Assembly (NCBI GenBank): GCA_900767015.1 | Contig: CAAFXQ010000122.1 | Location: forward strand, 1-5,045 | Direction: 5' to 3' | Length of the DNA: 5,045 nt | Source of the DNA: Clostridia bacterium | GTDB taxonomy: Bacteria; Bacillota; Clostridia; Oscillospirales; Acutalibacteraceae | Shown here: positions 1 to 5,045 of the stretch, piece after piece | How the letters are laid out: each line of letters starts with the position of its first letter | Numbering within the stretch: position 1 is the first letter of the stretch | Translations under genes and position numbers: made by a program | The notes under the pieces: generated by a model | The model's database searches: none | Told to the model about the DNA's origin: nothing | What the model saw: only the letters and a program-made list of their open reading frames with translations

Positions 1-1019
1 ATGGCAAGCGGAATAGAACGAAGGGTTGTCAGAATAATGAACATGACGATGCTGCCGTAGCCGATCACCCAGTTCAGTACGCTTAAGACGATTACCGAAA
101 CCGTACAGATGATATAAAGCTTCATCTTATCGATTCTGCGAAGCATGTGCGGGACAAGAAGCGAGAAGATGAGCATCGGAACAACGCCGAGCGCACCGAC
201 GACGAGCGAGAACAGGGAGTTGTTGAAAAGATAGTAGGAAACGAAAAGATTCAAGCTGTTGGCAACGTTTGCGGACGAATAGAAGAAGTATCCGAGATAG
301 TAGATCAGAAGATACTTGTTGCTGAACAGGTACCTGAACATATTGCGGACGGTAAACGATTCTTCGTTTACGGGTACACAGCGTTCTTTCAGATTCTTTG
401 CGGCCGGGTACATCGTGGCAAACGAGAACACAGCAATGATCAAAGCAACGATTGCATAGCTCGATCCGACCTTTTCGCTGACAAGTACGGAGGCTAAAAC
501 GGTAGCAAGTGCGTTGCCGACACCCGCCCATATGCTCTTGTAGGAAAGCATGGACGTTCTTTCGTCAAGGTTTTCGGTCATAGCGGTGATGATACCGTAA
601 ATGGGCACGTCGCAAAGCGTGTAAGCGGTGTCCCAAAGAATATAGGCAATCGCAAGCCAGGCAAGCTTTACGCCCTCACTTGAGCCTTTCGGAATGATAA
701 ACAGCAAAATTGTCGTAATGGCAATAAGCGGAGTCGAAACCCGAAGCCAAGGGGTAAACTTCTTACCGCTTTTAAATTTAACGGCATCAAAGATAACACC
801 GAAAATCGCATCGTTGACAGCGTCCCAGACCTTAACCGCAAGCATTACGGCGGCAGACTTTTTCAGATCAACGCCCTGGAACATCATGTAGGTAGTCAGA
901 TAGGTTGCGATAAGAAAATAAACGGCATTCTGACCTGCAAAATAGAGGTAGTAACACATTCTTTCCTTTTTGCCGGTTTGCCAATTAGCAGGCGTCGGCA
1001 GATTAAACGGATTCTTCAT
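1..1019 (-). CDS. GPH-family (MelB-like) sugar:cation symporter, C-terminus cut off by window edge
   Basis: Read on the minus strand, an uninterrupted frame runs from ATG at 1019 off the left edge, giving 339 codons with no stop. It starts MKNPFNLPTPANW and shows about ten hydrophobic segments, for example near residues 22-47, 92-110, 117-145, 160-180, 186-207, 268-290 and 300-320. Family hallmarks are visible. WDAVNDAIFG at 65-74 carries D66 and D70, matching the Asp pair of the MelB cation site. It is followed by a loop, GKKFTPWLR (85-93), resembling the GRYRPW loop. DVPIYGIITAMTENLDERTSM (137-157) matches the DxPY...T..ER loop, and LRRIDKMKLY lies near 293-302. Family members are usually about 450-480 residues, so roughly a quarter is missing. 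The role would be uptake of a glycoside, pentoside or hexuronide at the cytoplasmic membrane; the substrate cannot be read from the sequence. The start is supported by GGGAGGAA at 1024-1031. No sugar hydrolase is in view to suggest a substrate. Confidence 0.9.
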   Translation of the reverse strand, partial: MKNPFNLPTPANWQTGKKERMCYYLYFAGQNAVYFLIATYLTTYMMFQGVDLKKSAAVMLAVKVWDAVNDAIFGVIFDAVKFKSGKKFTPWLRVSTPLIAITTILLFIIPKGSSEGVKLAWLAIAYILWDTAYTLCDVPIYGIITAMTENLDERTSMLSYKSIWAGVGNALATVLASVLVSEKVGSSYAIVALIIAVFSFATMYPAAKNLKERCVPVNEESFTVRNMFRYLFSNKYLLIYYLGYFFYSSANVANSLNLFVSYYLFNNSLFSLVVGALGVVPMLIFSLLVPHMLRRIDKMKLYIICTVSVIVLSVLNWVIGYGSIVMFIILTTLRSIPLA

Positions 1020-1032
1020 AAAATTCCTCCCA

Positions 1033-1060
1033 AAAAATCTGTGATTGTATGCAGATTTTT
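1033..1060 (-). promoter_or_regulatory. Inverted repeat in the symporter leader, next to its ribosome binding site
   Basis: Perfect 9-bp arms (AAAAATCTG at 1052-1060 and CAGATTTTT at 1033-1041, read on the minus strand) flank a 10-base loop. The structure ends 1-2 bases before the GGGAGG ribosome binding site and lies between the predicted start of transcription (about 1072) and the ATG. It could be an RNA hairpin affecting translation or a DNA operator for a local regulator. The arms are AT-rich, so it would be a weak terminator or attenuator. The symmetry is seen directly; the function is inferred. Confidence 0.4.
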
Positions 1061-1078
1061 ATGTATTTTAACTGAATA

Positions 1079-1107
1079 ATAATACACGATATCAAAAGAT
1101 ATGTCAA
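1079..1107 (-). promoter_or_regulatory. Sigma-70-type promoter of the symporter gene
   Basis: On the minus strand TTGACA (1107-1102) is separated by exactly 17 bases from TATTAT (1084-1079). The -35 is perfect and the -10 matches 5 of 6 bases. Predicted transcription start is near 1072, giving a leader of about 50 bases before the ATG at 1019. It lies downstream of the terminator of the preceding gene, so the symporter should be transcribed on its own. Confidence 0.85.
1089..1102. promoter_or_regulatory. Candidate operator palindrome in the symporter promoter spacer
   Basis: ATATC-AAAA-GATAT is a perfect 5-bp inverted repeat with a 4-bp centre, lying between the -35 and -10 boxes and touching the -35. 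A bound repressor here would block RNA polymerase, as is common for sugar-transport genes. The arms are short and AT-rich, so chance is a real alternative and no regulator family can be named. Confidence 0.3.
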
Positions 1108-1138
1108 TACAAATGCGCCTTGTTTTCGGACTGTTCAT

Positions 1139-1175
1139 AAAAAAATATCAGGACAGCTGACCGGCTGCCCTGATA
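1139..1175 (-). terminator. Intrinsic terminator of the secreted Cys-module protein gene
   Basis: On the minus strand TATCAGGGCAGC (1175-1164) pairs with GCTGTCCTGATA (1157-1146) across a 6-base loop. The 12-bp stem contains one G-U pair and is followed directly by seven T residues (1145-1139). It starts about 33 bases after the stop codon at 1209-1211. The other strand has no T-run after the stem, so it is one-directional and insulates the symporter from the upstream gene. Confidence 0.92.
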
Positions 1176-1208
1176 CAAAACGGGGTGTATGTGAAAATTT
1201 GATTCAGG

Positions 1209-3368
1209 TTATTTGATTTTTGCCGACTTAACAGCCGAATAAGCACCGTAAACGTTTGTGCTTCCTACGGTCGAATACGCCGCAACCTTGAAGTAGTAGG
1301 TCTTGCCCTTGGTAAGACCGGTCTTGGTGTAGCTTACCTTGCTGTTACCCTTAAGAACAGCAATCTTCGTGTACTTGCCGTCCTTGCTTGTTGCCATGTA
1401 CAGTACATAGCCGTCGGCTCCGGTCTGCTTGTTCCACGAAAGCGTTGCCTTTTTCGAGCCGGCAACCGCTTTGAGCGTCGGGGTGCCCGGCTTTGTGGTA
1501 AAGGTGTATGTTTTATAGCTGTCCGCCTGATAAACCGTACTGCCGACCTTTGTATAAGCCTTTACGGCGAACTTATAGTCGGTTCCGCTCTTGAGACCGG
1601 AAACCGTGCAAGTGGTCGCAGATACATCCTTGATCTTCTTATACTTCTTAGCTGAGGTGCTGTAATAATAAACGCTGTAACCGGTTGCTCCCGGTACCGC
1701 TTTCCAGCTGAGCTTAATTGCCGACGTGGAGGAAGTGGCAGCAATCTTACTTGTTGTGCCCGGAAGGATATACATCGTAAACGACTTCGAGCCGCTGTAC
1801 TTTCCGATAAGCGTAACCTTGACGGTGTATTTGCCGACGTTCTTTCTTCCCGAGGACGCCGAAATCTTATAATCGATGTTCTTGACAAGCTTTTTGCCCG
1901 TGCTGTCCTTTACGGTAACGGTCGGATTCTTGACTTTTCCGTCATAAACATATTTCGTAGCGGAAATGGTGATGGAGCTTGCCTTGGGGATAACGGTAGT
2001 TTTGATGGTTTTCTCACATACGGTGCAGACTTCCTGTGACGTACCGTCTGCTGAGGGTGTTGCCTTTGTTACGATCCTGGTTTCGGTTTTATGATCCTCT
2101 GTTGCGGCAATTTCTTCATGACCGGAAATCCATGTCTTGCAGTCGTTGCAGTATACACCGGCGGTATAGCCGTTTTCTGCGCAGGTAGCGGCAACGGCGG
2201 CTTTTTCTTCGGTGTGCTGATGACCCGTTGCCGGAATCGTTGTGGCGCCTTTAGTATAGCCGCAAGTACAGTTATAACTCTCTGTTTTACCGTCAGTCGT
2301 GCAGGTGGCGGCAACGGCGTTGGTTTTTCCGTTGTGTGCTTCATAGCCGGTCGAAATACCGCAGCCGGTACAGGCCTTGTAATGTCCGCCTGCCGTGTTG
2401 ACGAGCGTTGAATAAGAGTGCTCACAGTAAAGCTGAGAGTCAAAGTTCATGTCGCATTTTATGTCGAAATTGACAAGCTTCATGTTGGGGTCAATGCTTG
2501 TGTATGTCTTTTTGCCGTCTACCGTAAGAACCTTGAAGGCGTCGGCGTATCTGCCGGTGATCCCACTAAAGGTCAGCGTGCAGTCTGAGGGCAGATCGAA
2601 AACCTTGTAATACTGTTCGTTACAGTCAAGGTCACTGTACATGAAGTACATCGATGCCCAGTCGGAATTATCTTCATAGTCGATACAGTAAATCGTGGAT
2701 TTGATTACAGAGTGCAAAATCTTTATGGAGCTTTGGTCATAAGAAGTTGCGGTGTTCGACTTAAATTTGATACCGGCACCGTTACAGGTGTAGTTTGTCA
2801 GCTTGCTGTCAAGCAGGTAAAACCGATAAAAATCAAGACAGCTGATAACGCTCGTCTGCTGATAGCCGTCCGTATACTGATAATTGGTATCAAAGCTAAG
2901 AGAGATGTCAACATCGCTTACTATAAGAGACGCCTGAACATTATTCAGTTTAAAAACCGAAGCATAGCCTTTTGTGCTGTTGAAGTTGATATAGCTATCA
3001 TAGACGGGGTCGCCGTTGATAACAAAAAGCTGGGTCTTCTCGGTAAGAACGAAGAGATTCGTCAGCGTATCCGAGGTGATGTCAAGCTTATAACCGTTCA
3101 GGTCAAGAACGACTGTTCCGCCGGGGTTCGATGCGTACGACTGAAACTCGATCGGATTGTTATAATCAATCTTTTCAACAATGTCGTCCGTAAGAAGAAT
3201 CCGGTCGCCGCCGTCTGCTCTTGCAACGGCTTCCGCCAATCGGTCAAAGGTGTCGACCTTAAAGGTGTAAAATGCATTGACACCGGCGGCACTCGCCGTG
3301 AACGGTACGGCGAACATGACAGAGAAAATCATGAGAAGCGCCAGAACCATGGAAATTGTTTTTTTCAT
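1209..3368 (-). CDS. Secreted multi-domain surface-type protein: beta-helix-like region, Cys modules, two Fn3 domains
   Basis: 719 residues, complete. A signal peptide is clear: MKKT, a hydrophobic core to about residue 22, then a TASA-AG cleavage site near 27/28. Residues about 30-310 look like a right-handed beta-helix, with ADGGDRILLTDDI at 51-63 and GGTVVLDLNGYKLDI at 83-97, then many short beta-type repeats. No catalytic site is recognised. Residues 315-462 are four His/Cys modules. Residues about 465-535 form a beta-rich Ig-like domain (TKYVYDGKVKNPTVTV). Two fibronectin type III domains follow, about 537-627 (LSWKAVPGATGYSVYY) and 628-719 (LSWNKQTGADGYVLYM). There is no LPXTG motif, dockerin, SLH domain or C-terminal membrane segment, so how it is held at the surface is unknown. 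The start is supported by AAGGGAG at 3376-3382, 7 bases from the ATG. It shares a divergent regulatory region with the SPFH gene. A role in adhesion or carbohydrate binding is only a guess. Confidence 0.88.
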   Translation of the reverse strand: MKKTISMVLALLMIFSVMFAVPFTASAAGVNAFYTFKVDTFDRLAEAVARADGGDRILLTDDIVEKIDYNNPIEFQSYASNPGGTVVLDLNGYKLDITSDTLTNLFVLTEKTQLFVINGDPVYDSYINFNSTKGYASVFKLNNVQASLIVSDVDISLSFDTNYQYTDGYQQTSVISCLDFYRFYLLDSKLTNYTCNGAGIKFKSNTATSYDQSSIKILHSVIKSTIYCIDYEDNSDWASMYFMYSDLDCNEQYYKVFDLPSDCTLTFSGITGRYADAFKVLTVDGKKTYTSIDPNMKLVNFDIKCDMNFDSQLYCEHSYSTLVNTAGGHYKACTGCGISTGYEAHNGKTNAVAATCTTDGKTESYNCTCGYTKGATTIPATGHQHTEEKAAVAATCAENGYTAGVYCNDCKTWISGHEEIAATEDHKTETRIVTKATPSADGTSQEVCTVCEKTIKTTVIPKASSITISATKYVYDGKVKNPTVTVKDSTGKKLVKNIDYKISASSGRKNVGKYTVKVTLIGKYSGSKSFTMYILPGTTSKIAATSSTSAIKLSWKAVPGATGYSVYYYSTSAKKYKKIKDVSATTCTVSGLKSGTDYKFAVKAYTKVGSTVYQADSYKTYTFTTKPGTPTLKAVAGSKKATLSWNKQTGADGYVLYMATSKDGKYTKIAVLKGNSKVSYTKTGLTKGKTYYFKVAAYSTVGSTNVYGAYSAVKSAKIK
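1983..2426 (-). repeat. Four diverged His/Cys modules within the secreted protein
   Basis: Residues 315-462 of the secreted protein contain four modules built around a Cys pair: C333/C336 (CTGC), C367/C369 (CTC), C407/C410 (CNDC) and C448/C451 (CTVC). They are spaced 34-41 residues apart. The two middle modules begin AVAATC (C356 and C396) and then repeat a DGKTESYNC / ENGYTAGVYC pattern, and histidines (H383, H385, H417, H426) lie between them. Such modules recur in secreted proteins of gut Clostridia. They look able to bind a metal or form disulfides, but which is not settled by sequence. The fourth module lacks the leading Cys, having ATPSADG in place of ATCxxxG. Confidence 0.75.
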
Positions 3369-3424
3369 AGGTATACTCCCTTTCGTTTTAATATAGTATA
3401 AGGCAGAGAACTCCTTACGCCGTA

Positions 3425-3468
3425 ATTATAAAACAACCGAAAATTTTTTACACCCTACAAATGTAGGG
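3425..3468 (-). promoter_or_regulatory. Operator-promoter module for the secreted protein gene (BlaI/MecI/CopY-like operator)
   Basis: On the minus strand the palindrome CCCTACATTTGTAGGG (3468-3453) is followed by 22 bases and then TATAAT (3430-3425). The palindrome has 7-bp perfect arms and a TACA-NN-TGTA core, the pattern known for BlaI/MecI/CopY winged-helix repressors. Taking TATAAT as the -10 box puts the transcript start near 3418 and gives a leader of about 50 bases. No good -35 box lies 16-18 bp upstream; that position reads GTGTAA at the operator edge. Operator identity is inferred from the core, not proven. Confidence 0.65.
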
Positions 3469-3502
3469 GTCTGAATAAAAAATTGAAAAAATTTACAATT
3501 AA

Positions 3503-3546
3503 CCCTACATTTGTAGGGTGTGGAAAAATTTTCGGTGAATTATAAT
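3503..3546 (+). promoter_or_regulatory. Operator-promoter module for the SPFH/zinc-ribbon gene (BlaI/MecI/CopY-like operator)
   Basis: The palindrome CCCTACATTTGTAGGG at 3503-3518 is followed by 22 bases and TATAAT at 3541-3546, the same layout as the module facing the other way. With TATAAT as the -10 box, transcription would start near 3553, giving a leader of about 73 bases. The normal -35 position reads GTGTGG, which is poor for sigma-70. An alternative reading is TTGAAA (3483-3488), 17 bp, TACATT (3506-3511), which would place the operator over the -10 box, but that alternative is not conserved in the mirror copy. Confidence 0.65.
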
Positions 3547-3566
3547 TATATAGAAAACGACAAGTC

Positions 3567-3592
3567 AGCCGTGACACCCGTCACAGACGGCT
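3567..3592 (+). promoter_or_regulatory. Hairpin in the leader of the SPFH gene
   Basis: AGCCGT (3567-3572) can pair with ACGGCT (3587-3592), and inside it GAC/GTC or, in another register, GTGAC/GTCAC (3571-3575 with 3580-3584) closes an ACCC loop with a 4-base bulge. It sits in the predicted 5' leader about 20 bases before the ribosome binding site. The following bases (TTCTGTCAATTTTATC) are not a clean T-run, so an attenuator is doubtful. It may stabilise the message; no known riboswitch is recognised. Confidence 0.4.
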
Positions 3593-3610
3593 TTCTGTCA
3601 ATTTTATCAA

Positions 3611-3616
3611 AAGGAG
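3611..3616 (+). promoter_or_regulatory. Ribosome binding site deciding the SPFH start
   Basis: AAGGAG lies 9 bases before the ATG at 3626, a normal distance. An earlier ATG at 3619 is only 2 bases from this site and opens a different short frame, so 3626 is the start. Confidence 0.85.
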
Positions 3617-3625
3617 AAATGATAT

Positions 3626-5041
3626 ATGGGTCTTATCAAAGCAATTGCCGGTGCGACAGGCGGCGTTCTTGCCGATCAGTGGAAAGAGTATATTGTCTGT
3701 GATGCGCTTGACAAGGAAACGCTTGTCGTCAAAGGTCAGAAGAAAGTCACAGGTCGTTCGTCCAACTACAAGGGCGACGAGAACATCATCTCCAACGGTT
3801 CGGGAATCGTCGTCAACGAGGGTCAGTGCATGATTATCGTTGAGCAAGGCAAGGTTGTCGAGCTTTGCGCCGAGCCGGGTCGGTTTACATACGACACCTC
3901 CACCGAGCCGAGCATCTTCTCGGGTCCGCTCAAGGAGAGCATCAAAGACACCTTCCGCAATATCGGAAAGCGTTTTACCTACGGCGGTGAAGCCCCGAAC
4001 GATCAGCGGGTCTACTACTTCAACACCAAGGAAATCGGCGACAACAAATTCGGTACGGCAAGCCCGATTCCGTTCCGGGTCGTTGACGAAGAAATGGGCT
4101 TCCGCCTTTCGGTCGATCTTCGCTGTAACGGCGTATTCTCGTACAAAATTACCGATCCGATGCTGTTTTACACCAATGTCTGCAGCAATATTTCAGACAC
4201 GTTTGACAGAAGTGAGATTGACGGAATGCTCAAAGGTGAGCTGATGAGTGCACTTCAGCCGGCTCTTGCTAAAATTGCCGCAAAGAAAATTGCATACTAT
4301 GAAATTCCCGCCCACACGGTGGAAATTGCTGATGCGCTCAACGAGGTTCTTTCCTCACAGTGGCGTGAAACGAGAGGCATCGAGGTCTTCTCGTTTGCCA
4401 TCAACTCTCTTACCGTTCCCGACGATCAGAGAAAGAAGATCACCGAATGGGAAGAAAATGCGATGACAAGAGATCCGTTGACCGCCGCCTCCCGTCTTGT
4501 CGGCTCACAGGCAGACACCATGAGAACCGCCGCCGCCAACGAAAACGGCGCTTTTACCGGCTTTATGGGTATGGGCATGGCGATGAATCAGGGCGGCATG
4601 AATGCGCAGAATCTTTTCGCCATGGGTCAGCAGATGCAGCAGCAACAGCCCGCACAGCCTGCCCCCGCCGCTCCGGCCGCCGACAGCTGGAAGTGCTCGT
4701 GCGGCAACACGGCAAGCGGAAAGTTCTGTATCGAATGCGGCGCCAAGAAGCCCGAACCGAAGCCGGCTTCTGACAGCTGGAAATGCTCGTGCGGCGCCAC
4801 CGTAAGCGGAAAATTCTGCACCGAATGCGGCTCACCGAAGCCTGCGGCACAAGAGGGCTGGACGTGTCAGTGCGGTGCGGTCAACCAAGGCAAGTTCTGT
4901 CCGAACTGCGGCGCCAAAAAGCCCGCCGGCGCACCGCTTTACCGCTGTGACAAATGCGGCTGGCAGCCGGAGAACCCGAACAATCCGCCGAAATTCTGCC
5001 CCGAATGCGGCGATGTGTTTGACGACAACGATATACAATAA
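3626..5041 (+). CDS. SPFH/Band 7 protein with four C-terminal zinc ribbons (YdjI / 'virion core protein'-like)
   Basis: 471 residues, complete, with TAA at 5039-5041. It opens MGLIKAIAGATGGVLADQWKE, followed by an SPFH core at about 55-270. Recognisable stretches are GSGIVVNEGQCMIIVEQGKV (58-77), PGRFTYDTSTEPSIF (84-98) and IPFRVVDEEMGFRLSVDLRC (148-167). A Met/Gly/Gln/Pro/Ala-rich linker (about 305-353) leads to three CxC-x8-CxxC ribbons (C357-C371, C387-C401, C414-C428) and a last CxxC-x13-CxxC ribbon (C441, C444, C458, C461). There is no signal peptide or membrane helix, so it should act in the cytoplasm or at the inner face of the membrane. Known biology: SPFH proteins form oligomeric membrane-associated scaffolds, and Bacillus subtilis YdjI is encoded with a PspA homologue and helps place it at the membrane. 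No PspA gene is visible here. The zinc ribbons probably mediate protein contacts. The family call is strong; the role is inferred. Confidence 0.9.
   Translation: MGLIKAIAGATGGVLADQWKEYIVCDALDKETLVVKGQKKVTGRSSNYKGDENIISNGSGIVVNEGQCMIIVEQGKVVELCAEPGRFTYDTSTEPSIFSGPLKESIKDTFRNIGKRFTYGGEAPNDQRVYYFNTKEIGDNKFGTASPIPFRVVDEEMGFRLSVDLRCNGVFSYKITDPMLFYTNVCSNISDTFDRSEIDGMLKGELMSALQPALAKIAAKKIAYYEIPAHTVEIADALNEVLSSQWRETRGIEVFSFAINSLTVPDDQRKKITEWEENAMTRDPLTAASRLVGSQADTMRTAAANENGAFTGFMGMGMAMNQGGMNAQNLFAMGQQMQQQQPAQPAPAAPAADSWKCSCGNTASGKFCIECGAKKPEPKPASDSWKCSCGATVSGKFCTECGSPKPAAQEGWTCQCGAVNQGKFCPNCGAKKPAGAPLYRCDKCGWQPENPNNPPKFCPECGDVFDDNDIQ
4682..4861 (+). repeat. 90-bp tandem duplication encoding zinc ribbons 1 and 2
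   Basis: Two consecutive 90-bp units start at GACAGCTGG (4682 and 4772). Over the first 71 bases they agree at about 59 positions, and both encode DSWKCSCG...SGKFC.ECG. The third ribbon (from about 4853) keeps the protein pattern with an altered linker and less DNA identity, and the fourth (from about 4940) is a different CxxC type. This points to growth of the ribbon array by unit duplication, most recently between copies 1 and 2. Confidence 0.85.
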
Positions 5042-5045
5042 TTGA

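Larger units (their letters stand above)
3425..3546. repeat. Long mirror-image (inverted) repeat across the divergent promoter region
   Basis: The 44-bp module at 3503-3546 on the plus strand recurs at 3468-3425 on the minus strand with 39 of 44 positions identical, including all 16 operator bases and TATAAT. Operator centres are 50 bp apart, close to five helical turns. The spacer between them (3469-3502) is very AT-rich and is not part of the repeat. The similarity fades just after TATAAT. This fits a duplicated promoter-operator unit serving two divergent genes better than a transposon end pair. Confidence 0.85.

Noticed and set aside
1..60. ATG at base 1 on the plus strand as a gene start
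   Set aside because: The frame closes quickly (TAG at base 58), and the same bases code for the symporter on the other strand.
127..531. 134-codon minus-strand frame inside the symporter gene
   Set aside because: It is out of frame with the 339-codon symporter reading, and its protein is rich in Arg and Cys with no membrane segments. The symporter frame shows the GPH motifs.
2712..3401. 229-codon open frame on the plus strand opposite the secreted protein gene
   Set aside because: It lies wholly antisense to a gene with a clear signal peptide and domain structure, has no convincing ribosome binding site or family resemblance, and is basic and low in recognisable motifs, as expected of a shadow frame.
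3453..3518. Palindromes read as terminators or as a two-repeat CRISPR array
   Set aside because: The 16-bp palindromes are followed by mixed AT sequence rather than T-runs and lie before genes, not after them. Two mirror-oriented copies with a 34-bp spacer do not make a CRISPR array.
3425..3546. MITE or other small mobile element, because of the mirror-image ends
   Set aside because: The repeat arms contain matched operator and TATAAT boxes at identical spacing and point at the two flanking genes. No flanking target-site duplication is evident. A promoter duplication explains more, though mobile origin is not fully excluded.
3520..3702. 60-codon plus-strand frame overlapping the SPFH start
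   Set aside because: Its first ATG lies upstream of the predicted transcription start, and its internal ATG at 3619 is only 2 bases from the ribosome binding site. It then runs out of frame into the SPFH gene.

Overview
The window looks like a chromosomal segment from a gut-type Clostridia bacterium (Oscillospiraceae/Ruminococcus-like). The evidence is indirect. The surface protein combines a signal peptide, a beta-helix-like region, repeated Cys-rich modules and fibronectin type III domains, a pattern common in that group. The ribosome binding sites are strong (GGGAGG, AGGGAG, AAGGAG). Coding DNA has moderate GC while the intergenic DNA is very AT-rich. There are no rRNA, tRNA, CRISPR or transposase genes, so no marker fixes the genus.

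There are three protein genes. (1) Bases 1-1019, minus strand: the N-terminal 339 residues of a GPH-family (MelB-like) sugar/cation symporter whose C-terminus lies off the left edge. It has its own promoter, a textbook TTGACA-N17-TATTAT at 1079-1107. (2) Bases 1209-3368, minus strand: a 719-residue secreted, Cys-module, multi-domain surface-type protein, closed by a strong intrinsic terminator at 1139-1175. (3) Bases 3626-5041, plus strand: a complete 471-residue SPFH/Band 7 protein of the YdjI ('virion core protein'-like) type, carrying four C-terminal zinc ribbons.

Genes 2 and 3 diverge from a 257-bp intergenic region (3369-3625), which holds the most striking signal in the window. The same 44-bp module appears twice in mirror orientation. 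Each copy is a 16-bp palindrome CCCTACATTTGTAGGG, then exactly 22 bp, then TATAAT pointing toward its gene. The palindrome contains TACA-NN-TGTA, the core recognised by BlaI/MecI/CopY-type repressors. The inference is that the secreted protein and the SPFH/zinc-ribbon protein belong to one regulon, perhaps an envelope-stress response. No regulator gene is in the window, so it would have to act from elsewhere.

The symporter is on the same strand as the secreted protein and downstream of it, but a terminator and a separate promoter lie between them, so it appears to be an independent transcription unit.
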